DNA of 64,000 nucleotides from Larus michahellis (GCF_964199755.1 NC_133914.1:4047868-4111867); one strand, 5' to 3'. Counted from the first letter of the stretch, positions 48,681-64,000 are shown. Program-made: numbers and translations. Notes: generated by a model from the sequence alone, not told the origin.

Positions 48681-50912
48681 TCAGTCGCGGGGGGGCTGGC
48701 ATTCCCGGCAGTCCCGCATCTCCTCGGAGTAGCTCTCCACCTGGATGGTGGTGGTGTGGAAGCGGAAGGTGCCCTGCAGCCGGGAGCTGGCCTCCTCCAG
48801 CACCTCCTGCGCACTGGCGCCCGCGTCTGCAAGGAGCAAGGGAGGGGACATCGGGGTGCGGGTGAACCCCGAATCCCACCCCCACCCCTTCCATCGCTTC
48901 CCGGGGAGTGACACTCACTGATGGCGATGTGCACCGAGAGCAGGGGCTGCGCCGCCGTCAGCGCCCAGATGTGGAGGCTGTGCACGGCCTCCACCCCCCG
49001 CACCGCCAGCAGCGTCTCCCGCACGGCGTTGAAGTCCATCCCTTTGGGGGTGCCTGGGGAGGGAGAGCCGCAGGCGCTGGAGGGACGGGGGCCGCGGCAC
49101 CCATGGGTGGCCCAGACACCCCCCCCGGTGAGTCCCTACCCTCCATGAGGACGAGGAGGACGTCGCGGAGGATGGTCAGCGTCGTCCCCAGCACCAGTGC
49201 GGAGAAGAGGAAGGTGCAGATGGGATCCACGTATTTGTACTCAGGCTGGGGGGGGGTGGGAGAGGGTGATGTCCCTCCAGCACTGTCACCTCACCCCAAA
49301 TCCCCATCGGCACCAGCAGAGAGGGGACATGATCCCCTCCATCTCACCCCGGTGCCTGGCCAGGGCTGGCTGAAGCCGCTGTCCCTGTGTCCGCAGCATC
49401 CCTTTTACCCCCGTGACCCCCCCAGACCTTAAAGAAGATGATGTAGGACGCGACGAGAACGCCAACGCTCTGTAGCAGGTCCCCCACGACGTGGACGAAG
49501 GCGGCGCGGACGCTGGCATTGGGCTGCTCGCCGCCTGCCCCGTGGCTGTGCCCGTGCCCCGTCTGGTGCAGGGCCACCCCCATCCTGCAGAGCAGGGCAG
49601 CGGTGACATCCCTGGGGCCAGCGGGCACAGGGTGGGGGACACTCAGCGGGGTGGAGGGATGGGGAGAGCCGGCTGTACGTACACGATGTTGACGGCCACG
49701 GCGCAGGCGGAGGTGATGAGCATGACGCTGCCCTCGATGTCGTAGTTGGCCGAGATCAGGCGCTGGGCAGCCAGGTAGACCAGGACGCCTGTCACCACCC
49801 AGATGGAGAGCACGGACAGCAGGGCCCCCAGAATCTCTGCGGAGAGCCACCCCCCCCCCCAAGCCCCACATTGCTGTTTCACTGCTGCACCAAGCCTGAG
49901 CACCCCCCCCGGCAGCACCGGGGCACGGCGTGGGCACCCAGCACCCATCCGCTGGGTGCCTCTGCCCAGCCCGTGGACACGGTGCTGGGGCTTTTTCAGG
50001 GCTTCCCATGCCCCCCCATGCTCCCCGAGGCTCCTGGTCCCCATGGGGAGGGGACCCTGGGATGCTCCGAGTCCTCCTTGGGGACCCCGGTACCCGGACG
50101 GCAGCCTCGGGGGTGAAACCACCCCGTTACCTGCCCGGTGCCAGCCGAAGTTCATGGTTTTGGTGGGGGGACGTGAGGACACCCAGAGCGCAAAGAGGCT
50201 GATCATGATGCTGGCAAAATCCGTCAGGAGGTGGGCTGCGTCCGTCAGGATGGCCAGGCTGTGCGCCAGGTACCCGCCTGCGGAGAGGGGACATCGGGGA
50301 CATCGGGGTGGCATCGGGAAGGCGGGGGGTCACCCTCAAGCCAGGCATAGACCAGGTCACCCCGTGCCGCAGTGGGGGTTCCGCTGGGTGCTTTGACCCC
50401 ACTGAAAAGCGATGGGGAGCCCTGCCTGCACCCTGTGGGCAGCCACTTGGGGTGTCCCACCCGTCCCCGCCGGACCCTGTCCCACCACTCACCCACAGCT
50501 TCCCCCACCATGAAGACAAGGCAGATGCTGGCGGCCAGGTAGAGCTTCCTGCGTGCCCGCTGCTGCTGGCCGGGGTGGCCGTCGCCCCCCTGCGTGTGGC
50601 AGTGCCGGCTGCTCCGTGCCCCCAGCTCCAGGGCGGGCGCCTGTCCCTGCACCGAGTTGTGCCCGTTCTTTTGCACAGTCCCCAGGTAGGACCTGTCGGG
50701 GAGAGGGGCCGTAGCGGGGGTCCTGGGAGGATTACAGGGAGCAGATCAGACCCTGAACGCTTCCCCCCCTCCAGCCCCTTCCCTGGCCGGGTGCCTCCAG
50801 GGGACCCCACCTGGGAGGAAGAGGGGACACCACGTCCCCAGCCCCCCCGGGCACCCCCCTACCCGCCTGCGCCCTCGCTCAGCAGGTGCCGTTTCTCCTC
50901 GACGGGTGCCAT
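48681..50912 (-). CDS. SLC30A2: Zinc transporter 2 (ZnT2)
   Basis: Eight coding exons: 50912-50863, 50692-50493, 50277-50131, 49836-49683, 49584-49428, 49245-49140, 49053-48919 and 48826-48681. Phases close to 364 residues (human 372). ZnT2 moves cytosolic Zn2+ into secretory vesicles and lysosomes in exchange for protons. Six membrane spans are visible. The transport-site HxxxD pairs are intact: H99/D103 (AAHLLTDF) and H215/D219 (FVHVVGDL). A short His loop (H190, H194, H196, H198 in [10 protein letters not shown]) lies between the fourth and fifth spans. The C-terminal cation-efflux domain has SLHIWAL and ends CRECQPPRD, like the human CQACQGPSD. The N-terminus EEKRHLLSE matches human EKQHLLD. 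One TGCACAC, fitting the metal-response core, lies upstream at 51041-51035. The donor of the fifth exon (GTCTGG) is weak. Confidence 0.94.
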
Positions 50913-52246
50913 CCTCCTCCAGGGCCGGGGGCTGGGGCTGGTGACCCGGGTGTGTGGCCGGTGCGGTGACCCCGGTGCGTGGCCGGCGCTGGTGGCAGCC
51001 GGTGGCCTCGTCCCGTGTGAAGCTCCGGGGACTCGTGTGCAAAGCCCGGCCGGGGAGGGGGGGCCAGGCCGGCTGCAAAGCACCCACGGCCGCCTGCCCC
51101 ACTCACCCGGCACCCGGGGGGCTGCTGATGCTGGGGTGGTGGTGGGGGTTGCTCTGGGAGGACCCCCCCCATGGGCACCCCCCAGGAACCGCACACCAGG
51201 GCACGGACTCAGCCCCCCGAGGCGGGGGGAGGATGGAGCCCTGTCCCCCGCGTAAAGGCACCCGGTGACCCCCCCTAAAGGCACCCGGTGACCCCCCTCG
51301 CCACCTTGGGGACCCGTCGCCCTCCCTCCCCCCCCAGTTTAGGTGCAGCCACGGAGCAGCCATGTGACAGATAAGCCTGGGGCCGGATCCCCACCACGGC
51401 AGTGACCCCTGCCCACCCCCCTGGGAGGGCAGTGCTAATTGCCCTGGGGCTAATTGCAACCACAGCCCAGCCCAGAGCACTGCTGCGGGTGCTGCCTCAG
51501 TTTCCCCTCAGCCAGGCACCGAGCTGGGCTTACATTTTTGCAGGAGAAAAGCATCAGTGGTATATTTTTGCAGTCCTGGTATATTTTTGCAGTCGCGTGA
51601 GCTCAGCCAGCAGCAAACCGGCAACTTGATGCCGAATCTGTCCCTGTCTCAGGGACTGGCATAGCCCGGAGCATCCTCTCCCACCCTCCCACCGCATTCC
51701 CAAGCCCAGGCGAACACTGTCCCCGGGCTCCCCATAGCCAGGAGATAAATCCTGATGGGTGCCAATCTGTTACACCCCCGGGCAGGTGGCCAGGCACAGG
51801 GTGCCAGCGCTGCCGGAGGTGCTAATGAGGCCAAAAATTAAGTGTTGTGCCAGGAGGCATCTCTCTGCCGCGCTGGCCACCGAGCCAGGACACTGGCGAC
51901 GGCACGGGCCTGGCAAAGCCACCCGCATCCCCACCGCCCATCACGGGGCTGGCGAGCTGAAACCGAGAAGCGAGGGAAAAAAAACCACTCAAAACACCAG
52001 TTTTCTTTACAAAATACACAAAATTCAAATCTGTGACAATTATATACAAAAGAAGGCAGAATACAAAACGTGCGGAATTGTCCTGTTTGCACCCGTATAG
52101 AAAAGTGTCCCCTGCTGGAGCAGGCGCTGGCTCGCGAGGCCACCGGCCCCCACGGCGTGTGTGTTTGTCGCCCACCCTATCCCGAGTCCCGTCGCCGGAC
52201 ATCCTGCGCCCGCGGCGTTTCTCCTGCGCCGGCAACGTCGCTGCGG
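50913..52246 (-). other. SLC30A2 upstream region and TRIM63 3' flank
   Basis: The first part (50.9-51.5 kb) is GC-rich and should hold the SLC30A2 promoter. At about 51237-51301 a 25-base unit with AAAGGCACCCGGTGACCCCC occurs twice. At about 51567-51600 TGGTATATTTTTGCAGTC occurs twice in tandem. The part nearest TRIM63 (51975-52110) is AT-rich, like a 3' UTR, but no canonical polyadenylation hexamer is present on the minus strand; the TRIM63 3' end is unresolved. Confidence 0.4.
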
Positions 52247-55200
52247 CTACTGGGGAGCTGCTGGGGGGAGAGGATGGAGGGGTTGAGGGGGGCGTCCAAA
52301 CCCCCAAAGCTCCCCCAAAGGTTGAGGGTCCCGGGGAGGTGGGGTTGGCCGTGCCGCCCCTCTTACCCGTCACTGCCCTCTCGGGCACCACATCCTCCTC
52401 CGCCTCTTCTTCCTCCCCATCAAAGTACTCCTCATCTTCCTCGGCTGCAAACAGGCAACCAAACGTCACCGCGGGGCCACCGGGAAAGGCGGCGGGTGCC
52501 ACCGGGTGAGTGGGAGTTGGTAAAGAGGCATGGGGGGGATGTTGGGGGCTGAATTACCAGGGTCGAAGTCCAAGGCACGGACCGCCTCGGCGAGGTGCTC
52601 CAGGCTCACCGAGAAGGCGTCCATGTTCTCGTAGCCCTGCTCGATCTTCTCCAGCCTGCCACCCTTGGAGGCCTCCACGATCCTGGGCAAGGAGACAGCT
52701 ATGTCCCCTCCCTGTCCCCTCGCTGGGCTGGGGGACCACGGGGTGCCGGGGCGGGTGGTTTGGGCACCCCCACGCTCACCACCTGGGCACCCCATGGCTA
52801 TCTGCAGGGCAGGGGCTGGGGGTCACCGAATTTTCCGCAATTTGTGCACTTACGTTTTAATGAGCTGCTTGGCGTTCTGTGGGGAGGAAGAGGAGAGGTG
52901 AGTGAAGCCAGGGCGGCAGCCACCAGGATGTCCCCGAGCTGGTGGGACCCCACGTGGGCACCGGTGGGGAAGGGTGGAGGTTTGGGGGTCTCACCATGAG
53001 GAAGGCGGCCCCCCCGGTCTCCTCCATGGCTTGGATGGCCGTCTCCACCAGCCGACTTGACTTCTCCAGCTGCTCCTTGTAGCGGCAGATGAGGCCCTGG
53101 ACGAAGCTCGTCTTGTCGCCCTGCTCATGGGTGATGCGCTCCAGCAGCTCCGACTTCTTCTCCTCCAGCACCGCTGCCAAGGCGTCGAAGCGAGCGCACA
53201 GCTCCCGCTTGGCCGCCTCGCTGTTCTCCTGCGGGGACCAAGGGCAAGGGATGCCACCTGTGTGTCCCCCAGCACCAGCAGCATCCCTCCTGGCCATCCC
53301 AAATGCCCCCCTGGCCGAGCTTTCACTCCTCCGGGTTTCAATGGGCTCCTTTTCCCCCTTTCCTCACCTGGGTGCTCCGGCACGAGTCCTCCAGCTGGGA
53401 GATGATGGTCTGGATCCGGTCGTTTCCCGCCACCAGCATGGAGATGCAGTTGTTCAGCTCGGTCTGGGCAGGGGGGATGGATGGAAACAGCTTGAACCCC
53501 AGCGGGGAACGGGATGGGGACGTATCCCATCCCGACACGGGGACAGGCTGGGCATTGCCCGGCCCCAGGTCCGCTCCCCCCACGTCCCCCTGAGCCACGG
53601 CCACTCTAAATATAGGCTGTCTCCTGGGCGATGTCACCCGGGGGCTATTAATACCCCGTGAGCGGGTCCCTGTGCTATTTGAGGCCGTCACAGCTCAGCG
53701 CATCGCCCCGAGACTGGTTGTGTCACCCGCGGCATCCCCCCCCCCCCCCCCCATTCCTCCTACACGGCACCTTCTGGCCCTGGAAGACGGTTTGCAGGGG
53801 GGCGACCTCGCAGTCCTTGTGGGCACCGAAGACTTTGCACATGGAGCAGGTGGGGACCTCGCAGGTGACGCAGTAGATGTTGATCCGCTCGTCCTCGTGC
53901 TCCTTGCACATGGGGTGCTCCCCCTTCTTCAGTGGCCTGCTGGAGAGAACGGCATGGCCGCAGTGACGTCCCCGTCAGGGTGACATCCCCATCGGGGTGA
54001 TGTCCCCATCGCGGTGACATCCCTGCCGCCATGATGTCCCCATTGCAGCATCATCCCCACCGTGGCGACATCCCCCTCGCAGTGCCATCCCCACTGCGGT
54101 GACAACCCCACTGATGCTGCACAGCCACCCCAAAATCAGGTCCCCAGGAAAGAGGCCAGATCCTGGCGTTACATCACACTTGCTCCTTCGGGAGCCACGA
54201 ACCCCTGTGCTTCCCTAAGCCCTAAGCCCAGTAAGCACCAGTTTAAACCAGTGCAGCACTGGACGCGGCAGGTGGGCGAGTGGCCCCCGGGGCCGCGCTC
54301 CAGGGACACTGCACAAGCGCCTAATTTTAGCCTCGGTCTGTCGGGATTTATTGTTGTCACCCAACGCGTGACTGGGGCGGGGGCACCCAGAAACCCCTGA
54401 GGGGTCCCAGCCAGGGGCTGCAGCTGAATCATCCCCTCTGCAGCCAGGGGGGACATGGGGACAAGCCAACCCACTGAGGCGAAGACAGGGCTGGCCCCCC
54501 CAAGGCCCCCCCGCAGCGGCCGCAGACACCTGCCACGTGCCATCGTCTCCGTCCCCATGGCTCTCAAACAATATTTACAGCGCTTCGGGGAATTTGGCCG
54601 GGGCCACCGCTCCGCCTCGAGAACCTGTGACCCCTCGGTCCCCCCCCACCAGCTGAATGCTTTTACAGAGCGGTGTCCTGCCCAAACTGTCCCCCTGCCC
54701 CTTATCAGCCAGCAGTGCCACTGTCACAGGCAGAGCCTGGATTTGTCCCCCACACCTCTTATCTCCCACCCAACGCTCCAGCTGCGGAGCGTGGGGGGAC
54801 AGGACCTGCCTTGCTGCCACCACCCCCTGGGGACCCATCATCCCCTTAAACCACCCAGAGACCCAAACTGCTGTGGGTGGGGGGGATTTGGGTTCGGGGA
54901 GGAGGTTTTGGGTTTGGGGAGGAAGTTTTGGGTCAGGGGAGGAAGATTTGGGTCAGGGACCGTTAAGGCAGAGAAGCCCCCCAGTTTCTCGCCCAACCAC
55001 AGTCTCCTGTGGTCTCAATGATGGTGCTGGGGCTCGAGAGATGGGCATCCCCACATCCCCGCATCCCGTGTCCCCGCCGGGGACAAGGCACAAGCAATCA
55101 GTCACGGCCCTCCGAGCCTACCTGGAGCACTCCTGCTTGTAGATGTCGATGATGTTCTCCACCAGCAGGTTCCTCTGCAGCCCGTAGACGCCGTGACGGT

Positions 55201-55568
55201 CCAGCAGCACCTCATGGCGACACGATGGGCACCGGAACCGGCCCCCCGAAATCACGCTGCCCCGGCTCTGCCAGTAGGGGTTGGCGGCCTGGGAGGAGGA
55301 GATGAACATCAGGGGGGGTCCATGAGCATTCCCACAGCACCATGAGCATCCCGGTGACCTCCAGCCAGGGCAAGGGAGGGGAACAGGCGTGAGGACCCCC
55401 CCCTCTTACCTGGAAGACGTCATTGGCACACTTGCGGCAGAGGTTGTGTTGGCAGGGCAGGATCACCACCGGCTTGCTGAACATCTCCAAGCAGATGGGG
55501 CAGATGAGCTGCTTCTCCAGGCTCTCCATGGGGCTGCCATCCTGCAGGATGCCGGCTTGGAAATCCAT
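52247..55568 (-). CDS. TRIM63: MuRF1, muscle RING-finger E3 ubiquitin ligase
   Basis: Nine coding exons: 55568-55410, 55288-55122, 53939-53771, 53463-53368, 53228-52995, 52876-52854, 52682-52558, 52444-52367 and 52260-52247. Phases close to 354 residues (human 353). MuRF1 tags myosin heavy chain and other thick-filament proteins for the proteasome and binds titin at the M line. The domains come in order: RING from C23 (ICPICLEMF.. CQHNLCRKC.. CPSCRHEV), the MuRF family box ([21 protein letters not shown]), a B-box ([16 protein letters not shown].. CSMCKVF), a coiled coil ([10 protein letters not shown].. [10 protein letters not shown]), a COS box ([22 protein letters not shown]) and an acidic tail ([17 protein letters not shown]). 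The last exon uses the first of two nearby AGs and ends AVTAAPQ, which gives the expected length. The sixth exon is only 23 bases. Confidence 0.94.
53960..54115. repeat. Short tandem repeat in TRIM63 intron 2
   Basis: About eight imperfect 18-base units of the form GGTGACATCCCCATCGCG just upstream of the third TRIM63 exon. It lies close to the splice acceptor at 53940. Confidence 0.75.
54880..54962. repeat. 22-base tandem repeat in TRIM63 intron 2
   Basis: Four imperfect copies of a unit like GGGGAGGAAGTTTTGGGTCA stand head to tail in the same intron. Confidence 0.75.
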
Positions 55569-55627
55569 CGGAACAACAGCGCACTCCTCTCACCCGCTCT
55601 CGGCTGCCGGCAGCACCCCTCATCCCG

Positions 55628-55761
55628 CTATTTATAAGTCGCTCCCTGGTCACGAGGAGCCAAATCCTGAGCAGGGTCGGGTGTCCTGGTGTCCTGTCAC
55701 ACGGGACTGAGCCATCGGGATGCCGCCGGCGGCAGTAAACAAGCCAGGGACAGGCTGTCCG
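55628..55761 (-). promoter_or_regulatory. TRIM63: TRIM63 promoter: TATA/MEF2-like box, FOXO site and GRE-like palindrome
   Basis: On the minus strand TTATAAATAG (55637-55628) fits both TATA and the MEF2 pattern YTAWWWWTAR. It lies 60 bases before the ATG, so the 5' UTR is about 30 bases. About 100 bases further upstream the plus strand reads GTAAACAA (55735-55742), a FOXO element. Four bases on comes GGGACAGGCTGTCCG (55747-55761), which fits the glucocorticoid response palindrome at all but the last position. Adjacent FOXO and GRE sites are known to drive MuRF1 together in mammals during muscle wasting. Confidence 0.65.
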
Positions 55762-55769
55762 GGAGGCCC

Positions 55770-56585
55770 TGCCCGCTCGTGCTGCGGCTGCTGGCACGCC
55801 GAAAATGGAGCTGGGGGGTAAACAGGGCCGGAGTTTCACCCCAGGGCCAAATGGCTGCTCACCCCCGGGGGCAGTGTGGCCAGATTCTGGGGCTGGACCC
55901 CACAACGCCATCAGGCTGGGGGCGTGGAGGGGCAAATAAACAGCCCCACCGTCATTTGGACAGTGTGGCGGTGCCAGGAATGGGGCAGAACTGGGCTAGC
56001 AGCAGCAGGGGGTGGCTTACACAGAGCATCTCCCTTTCCACCCTCAAAATGTGGCCACTGCTGGGGTGCAAATACATGCCGCACCAGTGGGTCCCCAGGC
56101 CGTGCTTGGAGAACTGGGGAGGTACAGCCACCAGACCTGGCACGTGTACCGGGGTCCCCCCCTTCCCTCCCCAGGCAGGGGCTGGGGGGCTCTTCTGTAC
56201 CCTCAGCCACAGGGAGGGTGGCGAGGGCTGCTCCCCATGCTGGCGTGCACGGCCATGGCCCGGCCAGCCCCTCTGCTCGCTTGCAAAACCTGACCCAGAA
56301 ACATCCTGGGGGGGAAGCAACCGAGCATGGCCCCTCAGGACCCGCACCCGCCGGGGAAAACAGCCCCGGCACACGGTGCCCAGCTGGTGCGGCGATAAAC
56401 AGGGTGTCGTGCCAAATGCCAGCACCCATCCACAGCCGGAGCTGCAAATACTGGCAGCGGCACAAGGAGAGAGGGGTAATTATAGCGCGGCCGCCTGTGG
56501 GTCACGCTGGCGGGGGGACAGGGTGGGGTGGGGTGGTGGCTGCTGCTGCGGCCACAGCAACTGCGGGCAGGAGGGGATGGATGGC
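55770..56585. other. Spacer between TRIM63 promoter and the large minisatellite
   Basis: No gene or exon recognised. It may hold further TRIM63 upstream control sequence, but no motif stands out enough to list. Confidence 0.4.
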
Positions 56586-56589
56586 GATG

Positions 56590-58520
56590 GGGTGCAGGGG
56601 TGCATGGGGTGCACAAATACAGGGGTACGTGGGTGCAGGGGTACACAGGTGGATGGGTGCCTGGGCGCAGGGATGCATGGGTGCGGGGATGCATGTGTAC
56701 AGGGGTACACAGGTGCAGGGGTACATGGGTGCAGGGATGCAGGAGTACATGGGTGCAGGGATACAGGAGTACATGGGTGCAGGGATACACAGGTGCAGGG
56801 GTACATGGGTGCAGGGATACAGGAGTACATGGGTACAGGGATACACGGGTGCAGGGGTACATGGGTGCAGGGATACAGGAGTGCAGGGGTACAGGGATAC
56901 ACGGGTGCAGGGGTACATGGGTGCAGGGATACAGGAGTACATGGGTGCAGGCGTACACAAGTGCAGGGGTACATGGGTGCAGGGATACAGGAGTACATGG
57001 GTGCAGGGGTACACAGGTGCAGGGGTACATGGGTGCAGGGATACAGGAGTACATGGGTGCAGGGATACACAGGTGGATAGGTACAAGGGTGCAGGGATAC
57101 AGGAGTGCAGGGGTGCAGGGATACACGGGTGCAGGGGTACATGGGTGCAGGGATACAGGAGTACATGGGTGCAGGCGTACACAAGTGCAGGGGTACATGG
57201 GTGCAGGGATACAGGAGTACATGGGTGCAGGGATACACGGGTGCAGGGGTACATGGGTGCAGGGATACAGGAGTACATGGGTGCAGGCGTACACAAGTGC
57301 AGGGGTACATGGGTGCAGGGATACAGGAGTACATGGGTGCAGGGGTACACAGGTGCAGGGGTACATGGGTGCAGGGATACAGGAGTACATGGGTGCAGGG
57401 ATACACAGGTGCAGGGGTACATGGGTGCAGGGATACAGGAGTACATGGGTGCAGGGATACACAGGTGCAGGGGTACATGGGTGCAGGGATACAGGAGTAC
57501 ATGGGTGCAGGGGTACACAGGTGGATAGGTACAAGGGTGCAGGGATACAGGAGTACATGGGTGCAGGGGTACACAGGTGGATAGGTACAAGGGTGCATGT
57601 GTGCACAAGTACATGAGTACATGGGTGCAGGGACGCATGGTCCACGAGTACATGGATGTAAGGGTACACGGGTGAACGGGTACCAGGGGTACATGGGTGC
57701 ATGTGTGAAGAAGTGCAGGGGTAGATGGGTGCAGGGGTAGGTGGATGCAGGGGTACATGGATGCAGGGATGCATGGGTACAGGGGTACACAGATTCAGTG
57801 GTACATGGGTGCAGGGGTACACAGGTGGATAGGTAGATGGGTGCATGTGTGCACGAGTATATGGGTACATGGCTGCAGGGGTACACGGGTCCGTGAGTAC
57901 ATGTGTTTAAGGGTACATGGGTGCATGTGTGTAGAAGTGCAGGGGTAGATGGGTGCAGGGGTAAGCGGGTGCATGGGTACACGGGTGGATAGGCACAGGG
58001 GTGCAGGGGTACACGGGTGCACAATTTCAGGGGTACATGCGTGCATGGATAAATGGGTGCACAAGTGCCGGGGTACATGGTTGCAGGGATATGCAGGTGG
58101 ATAGGTACAGGGGTGCAGGGGTCCATGAGTACATGGGCACAAGGGTGCAGGGATGTATGGGTACAGGGGTACATGGATGTATGGATAGAGAGGTACACAG
58201 GTGCATGGGTACATGGGTGTAAGGGTGCAGGGGTACATGGGTAGAGGGGCACAGGGGTGCCTGGGTATAAAGGCGCAGGGGTACAGGGGTACACAGCTCC
58301 ATGAATACATGAGTAGAGGGGTGCATGGGTCCATGAATACATGGGTATAAGGGTGCAAGGGGGTGTGGGTAGAGGGGTACAGGGGTGCCTGGGTACATGG
58401 GTGCAGGGGTACATGGGTATAAGGGTGCAGAGACACACAGGTCCACAGGTACATGGGTCCATGAATACATGCGTATAAGGGTGCAGGGGTCCACGGGTAG
58501 AGGGGTACATGGGCGCAGGG
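56590..58520. repeat. Two-kilobase minisatellite with a 56-base higher-order unit
   Basis: The array is made of 12-16 base pieces such as TACATGGGTGCAGGG and ATACAGGAG. From about 56700 to 57560 they are locked into a repeat of close to 56 bases. Older, more diverged copies follow to about 58520. The unit has very few stop triplets on either strand, and 56 is not a multiple of three, so one array keeps every frame open for long stretches. No poly-A tail, target duplication or mobile-element motif is present. I read no real gene in it. Confidence 0.93.
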
Positions 58521-58524
58521 TTGC

Positions 58525-59480
58525 ACAGGCCCCGTTTTTGCCACAGCCAGCCCCCGCCGGGGCAGGGCAGCCCCACAGCTGTTTGGAGTGCTCCTTCCAG
58601 GCCGGCTCACATGTCGACCAAATGACTGCGCTGGGACTGGCCAAGCACATCTTGCAAAATTGTCCCCATTTCAGCACTTGGGGCTCTGCCAGGGAGGTGC
58701 TGGCAGGGAAGCAGGGCTGTCCGGGCACTCAGAAGGGCAGTGCAGGGGTCAGCCACCGACGGGAGCCAGAACTGGGGCACCCAGATGGGCACCCATCCCC
58801 ACACCCATGAGCTGGTCCTGCCCGGGAGGGTGGCATTGATTAACTAATTGCTTCTGGACTCAATTAAGGGGATTCGCGGGAACAGGCAGGCTGTAATGCC
58901 CTAATCAGCTTTCAAACCTGCAAGGGGCTCGGTTGGTCCCTAATTTGCTTGGGGTAGCTTAGGCACGGCCCTGGGGTGCTAATCACCATCGAGCTCATTC
59001 CAATTAATGGGGGAGACGTGTGAGAGCATGTTGCTCTGGCGGGAGCGTGCCTGAACAGCCTCTGCAGGGCTCTGAGAAGCAGCAGGCCCTGGCTTCTCCC
59101 AAAATGGCTGTGCCGGCCCTATGGGTGGAGGGAACAGCGGGGACCATGGCGGGAGCCCCACGCCCCCCAGCTCCTGTGCAGGGGACACCGCCTGCCCTGC
59201 AGCGTGCAGGGGGGAAGGGGGCAACGGTGGAGAGCAGGACATGGGGGGGGGGGGAACGACAGCTCTGTGCTGCCGTGACACAATGCCAGAGCGCAACCAA
59301 AGGCATGAAGGACTCCACTTAATGGCGTTTCCTACTGCCAAGAAATAAAATTTAAAAAAAAAAAACACCAAAAACAACACAAAACACCCCATAAAAAGGA
59401 GGAGGGCCGTGACTGCAAAGCGAGGTGAGCACAGCGCTGGGGGGGGTGAAGGCACAGGGAGCACCCGGGGGGCGGAAGGA
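58525..59480. other. Spacer before the PDIK1L promoter
   Basis: No exon recognised. AT-richer sequence at 58840-58980 with repeated TAATTAA-like and CTAATTTGC-like pieces could be regulatory. A poly-A tract lies at about 59353-59365. Confidence 0.35.
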
Positions 59481-59711
59481 GAAGAGGATGCACCGGGGGA
59501 TGCTCCGAGACCCGGGGCACCGGCCGCGCGCGCCGCCGCGGAGGGGCGCGCGCTTCCGGCTCCACCCCCTTCGCCGTCGTCCAATCAGAGGGCTCAGCGG
59601 ATGGGGGGGCGTGTCCCTGACGGGGGCGTGGCCGCGGCGGCGCAGGGGAAGGGGGGGGGCAGCACTATAATGGCGGCCGGGCGGAGGCAGCGCGGTGGCG
59701 GCGGTGCTGAG

Positions 59712-64000
<4,289 letters not shown>

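Noticed and set aside
55689-58576. Very long open frames (up to about 700 codons) on both strands
   Set aside because: They run through the 56-base minisatellite, are open in all frames at once and encode only the repeat translated in shifted phases. No start context, splice sites or family motif supports a protein.

Overview
The window looks like a gene-dense, GC-rich microchromosome of a bird. It carries spliced vertebrate genes with CpG-island promoters, many GC-rich minisatellites and one CR1 LINE tail of avian type. Nine protein-coding genes can be recognised by reading exons across splice sites. Their order matches human 1p36.11: MTFR1L (last exon, +), AUNIP (-), PAQR7 (-), STMN1 (-), PAFAH2 (-), EXTL1 (+), SLC30A2 (-), TRIM63/MuRF1 (-) and PDIK1L (first coding exon, +). 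I saw no tRNA, rRNA, CRISPR array, retrovirus or DNA transposon.

Layout. 0-5.9 kb: end of MTFR1L, tail to tail with AUNIP. 5.9-10 kb: AUNIP, whose CpG promoter also carries a plus-facing TATA promoter. 10.7-14.7 kb: PAQR7 with a one-exon CDS and a distal CpG island. 16.8-21.2 kb: STMN1 with an E2F/CCAAT/GC-box promoter. 21.6-22.2 kb: minisatellite. 22.2-32.3 kb: a 10 kb gene-free stretch. 32.3-36.4 kb: PAFAH2, with an array of ZNF143-like motifs upstream (36.8-38.0 kb). 39.5-48.1 kb: EXTL1. 48.6-50.9 kb: SLC30A2. 52.2-55.6 kb: TRIM63 with a FOXO/GRE/MEF2-like promoter. 56.6-58.5 kb: a 2 kb minisatellite open in all six frames over part of its length. 59.5-64 kb: PDIK1L promoter, exon 1, first coding exon and start of the next intron.

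The genes do not form one pathway. They cover mitochondrial morphology (MTFR1L), DNA repair and spindle (AUNIP), membrane progestin reception (PAQR7), microtubule turnover (STMN1), oxidised phospholipid hydrolysis (PAFAH2), heparan sulfate synthesis (EXTL1), vesicular zinc loading (SLC30A2), muscle proteolysis (TRIM63) and a nuclear kinase (PDIK1L). Where I give exon coordinates, the splice phases close exactly: AUNIP 385 aa, PAQR7 346, STMN1 148, PAFAH2 380, EXTL1 736, SLC30A2 364, TRIM63 354.

I found no undescribed multi-gene system. The most unusual signals are the ZNF143-like array upstream of PAFAH2, the six-frame-open satellite, a PIP-box-like motif and tripled peptide in AUNIP, a tandem-AG acceptor at the end of TRIM63, a divergent TATA-driven transcription unit at AUNIP, and an unexplained exon-like ORF inside STMN1. 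Comparisons with human proteins come from memory, not from a search.
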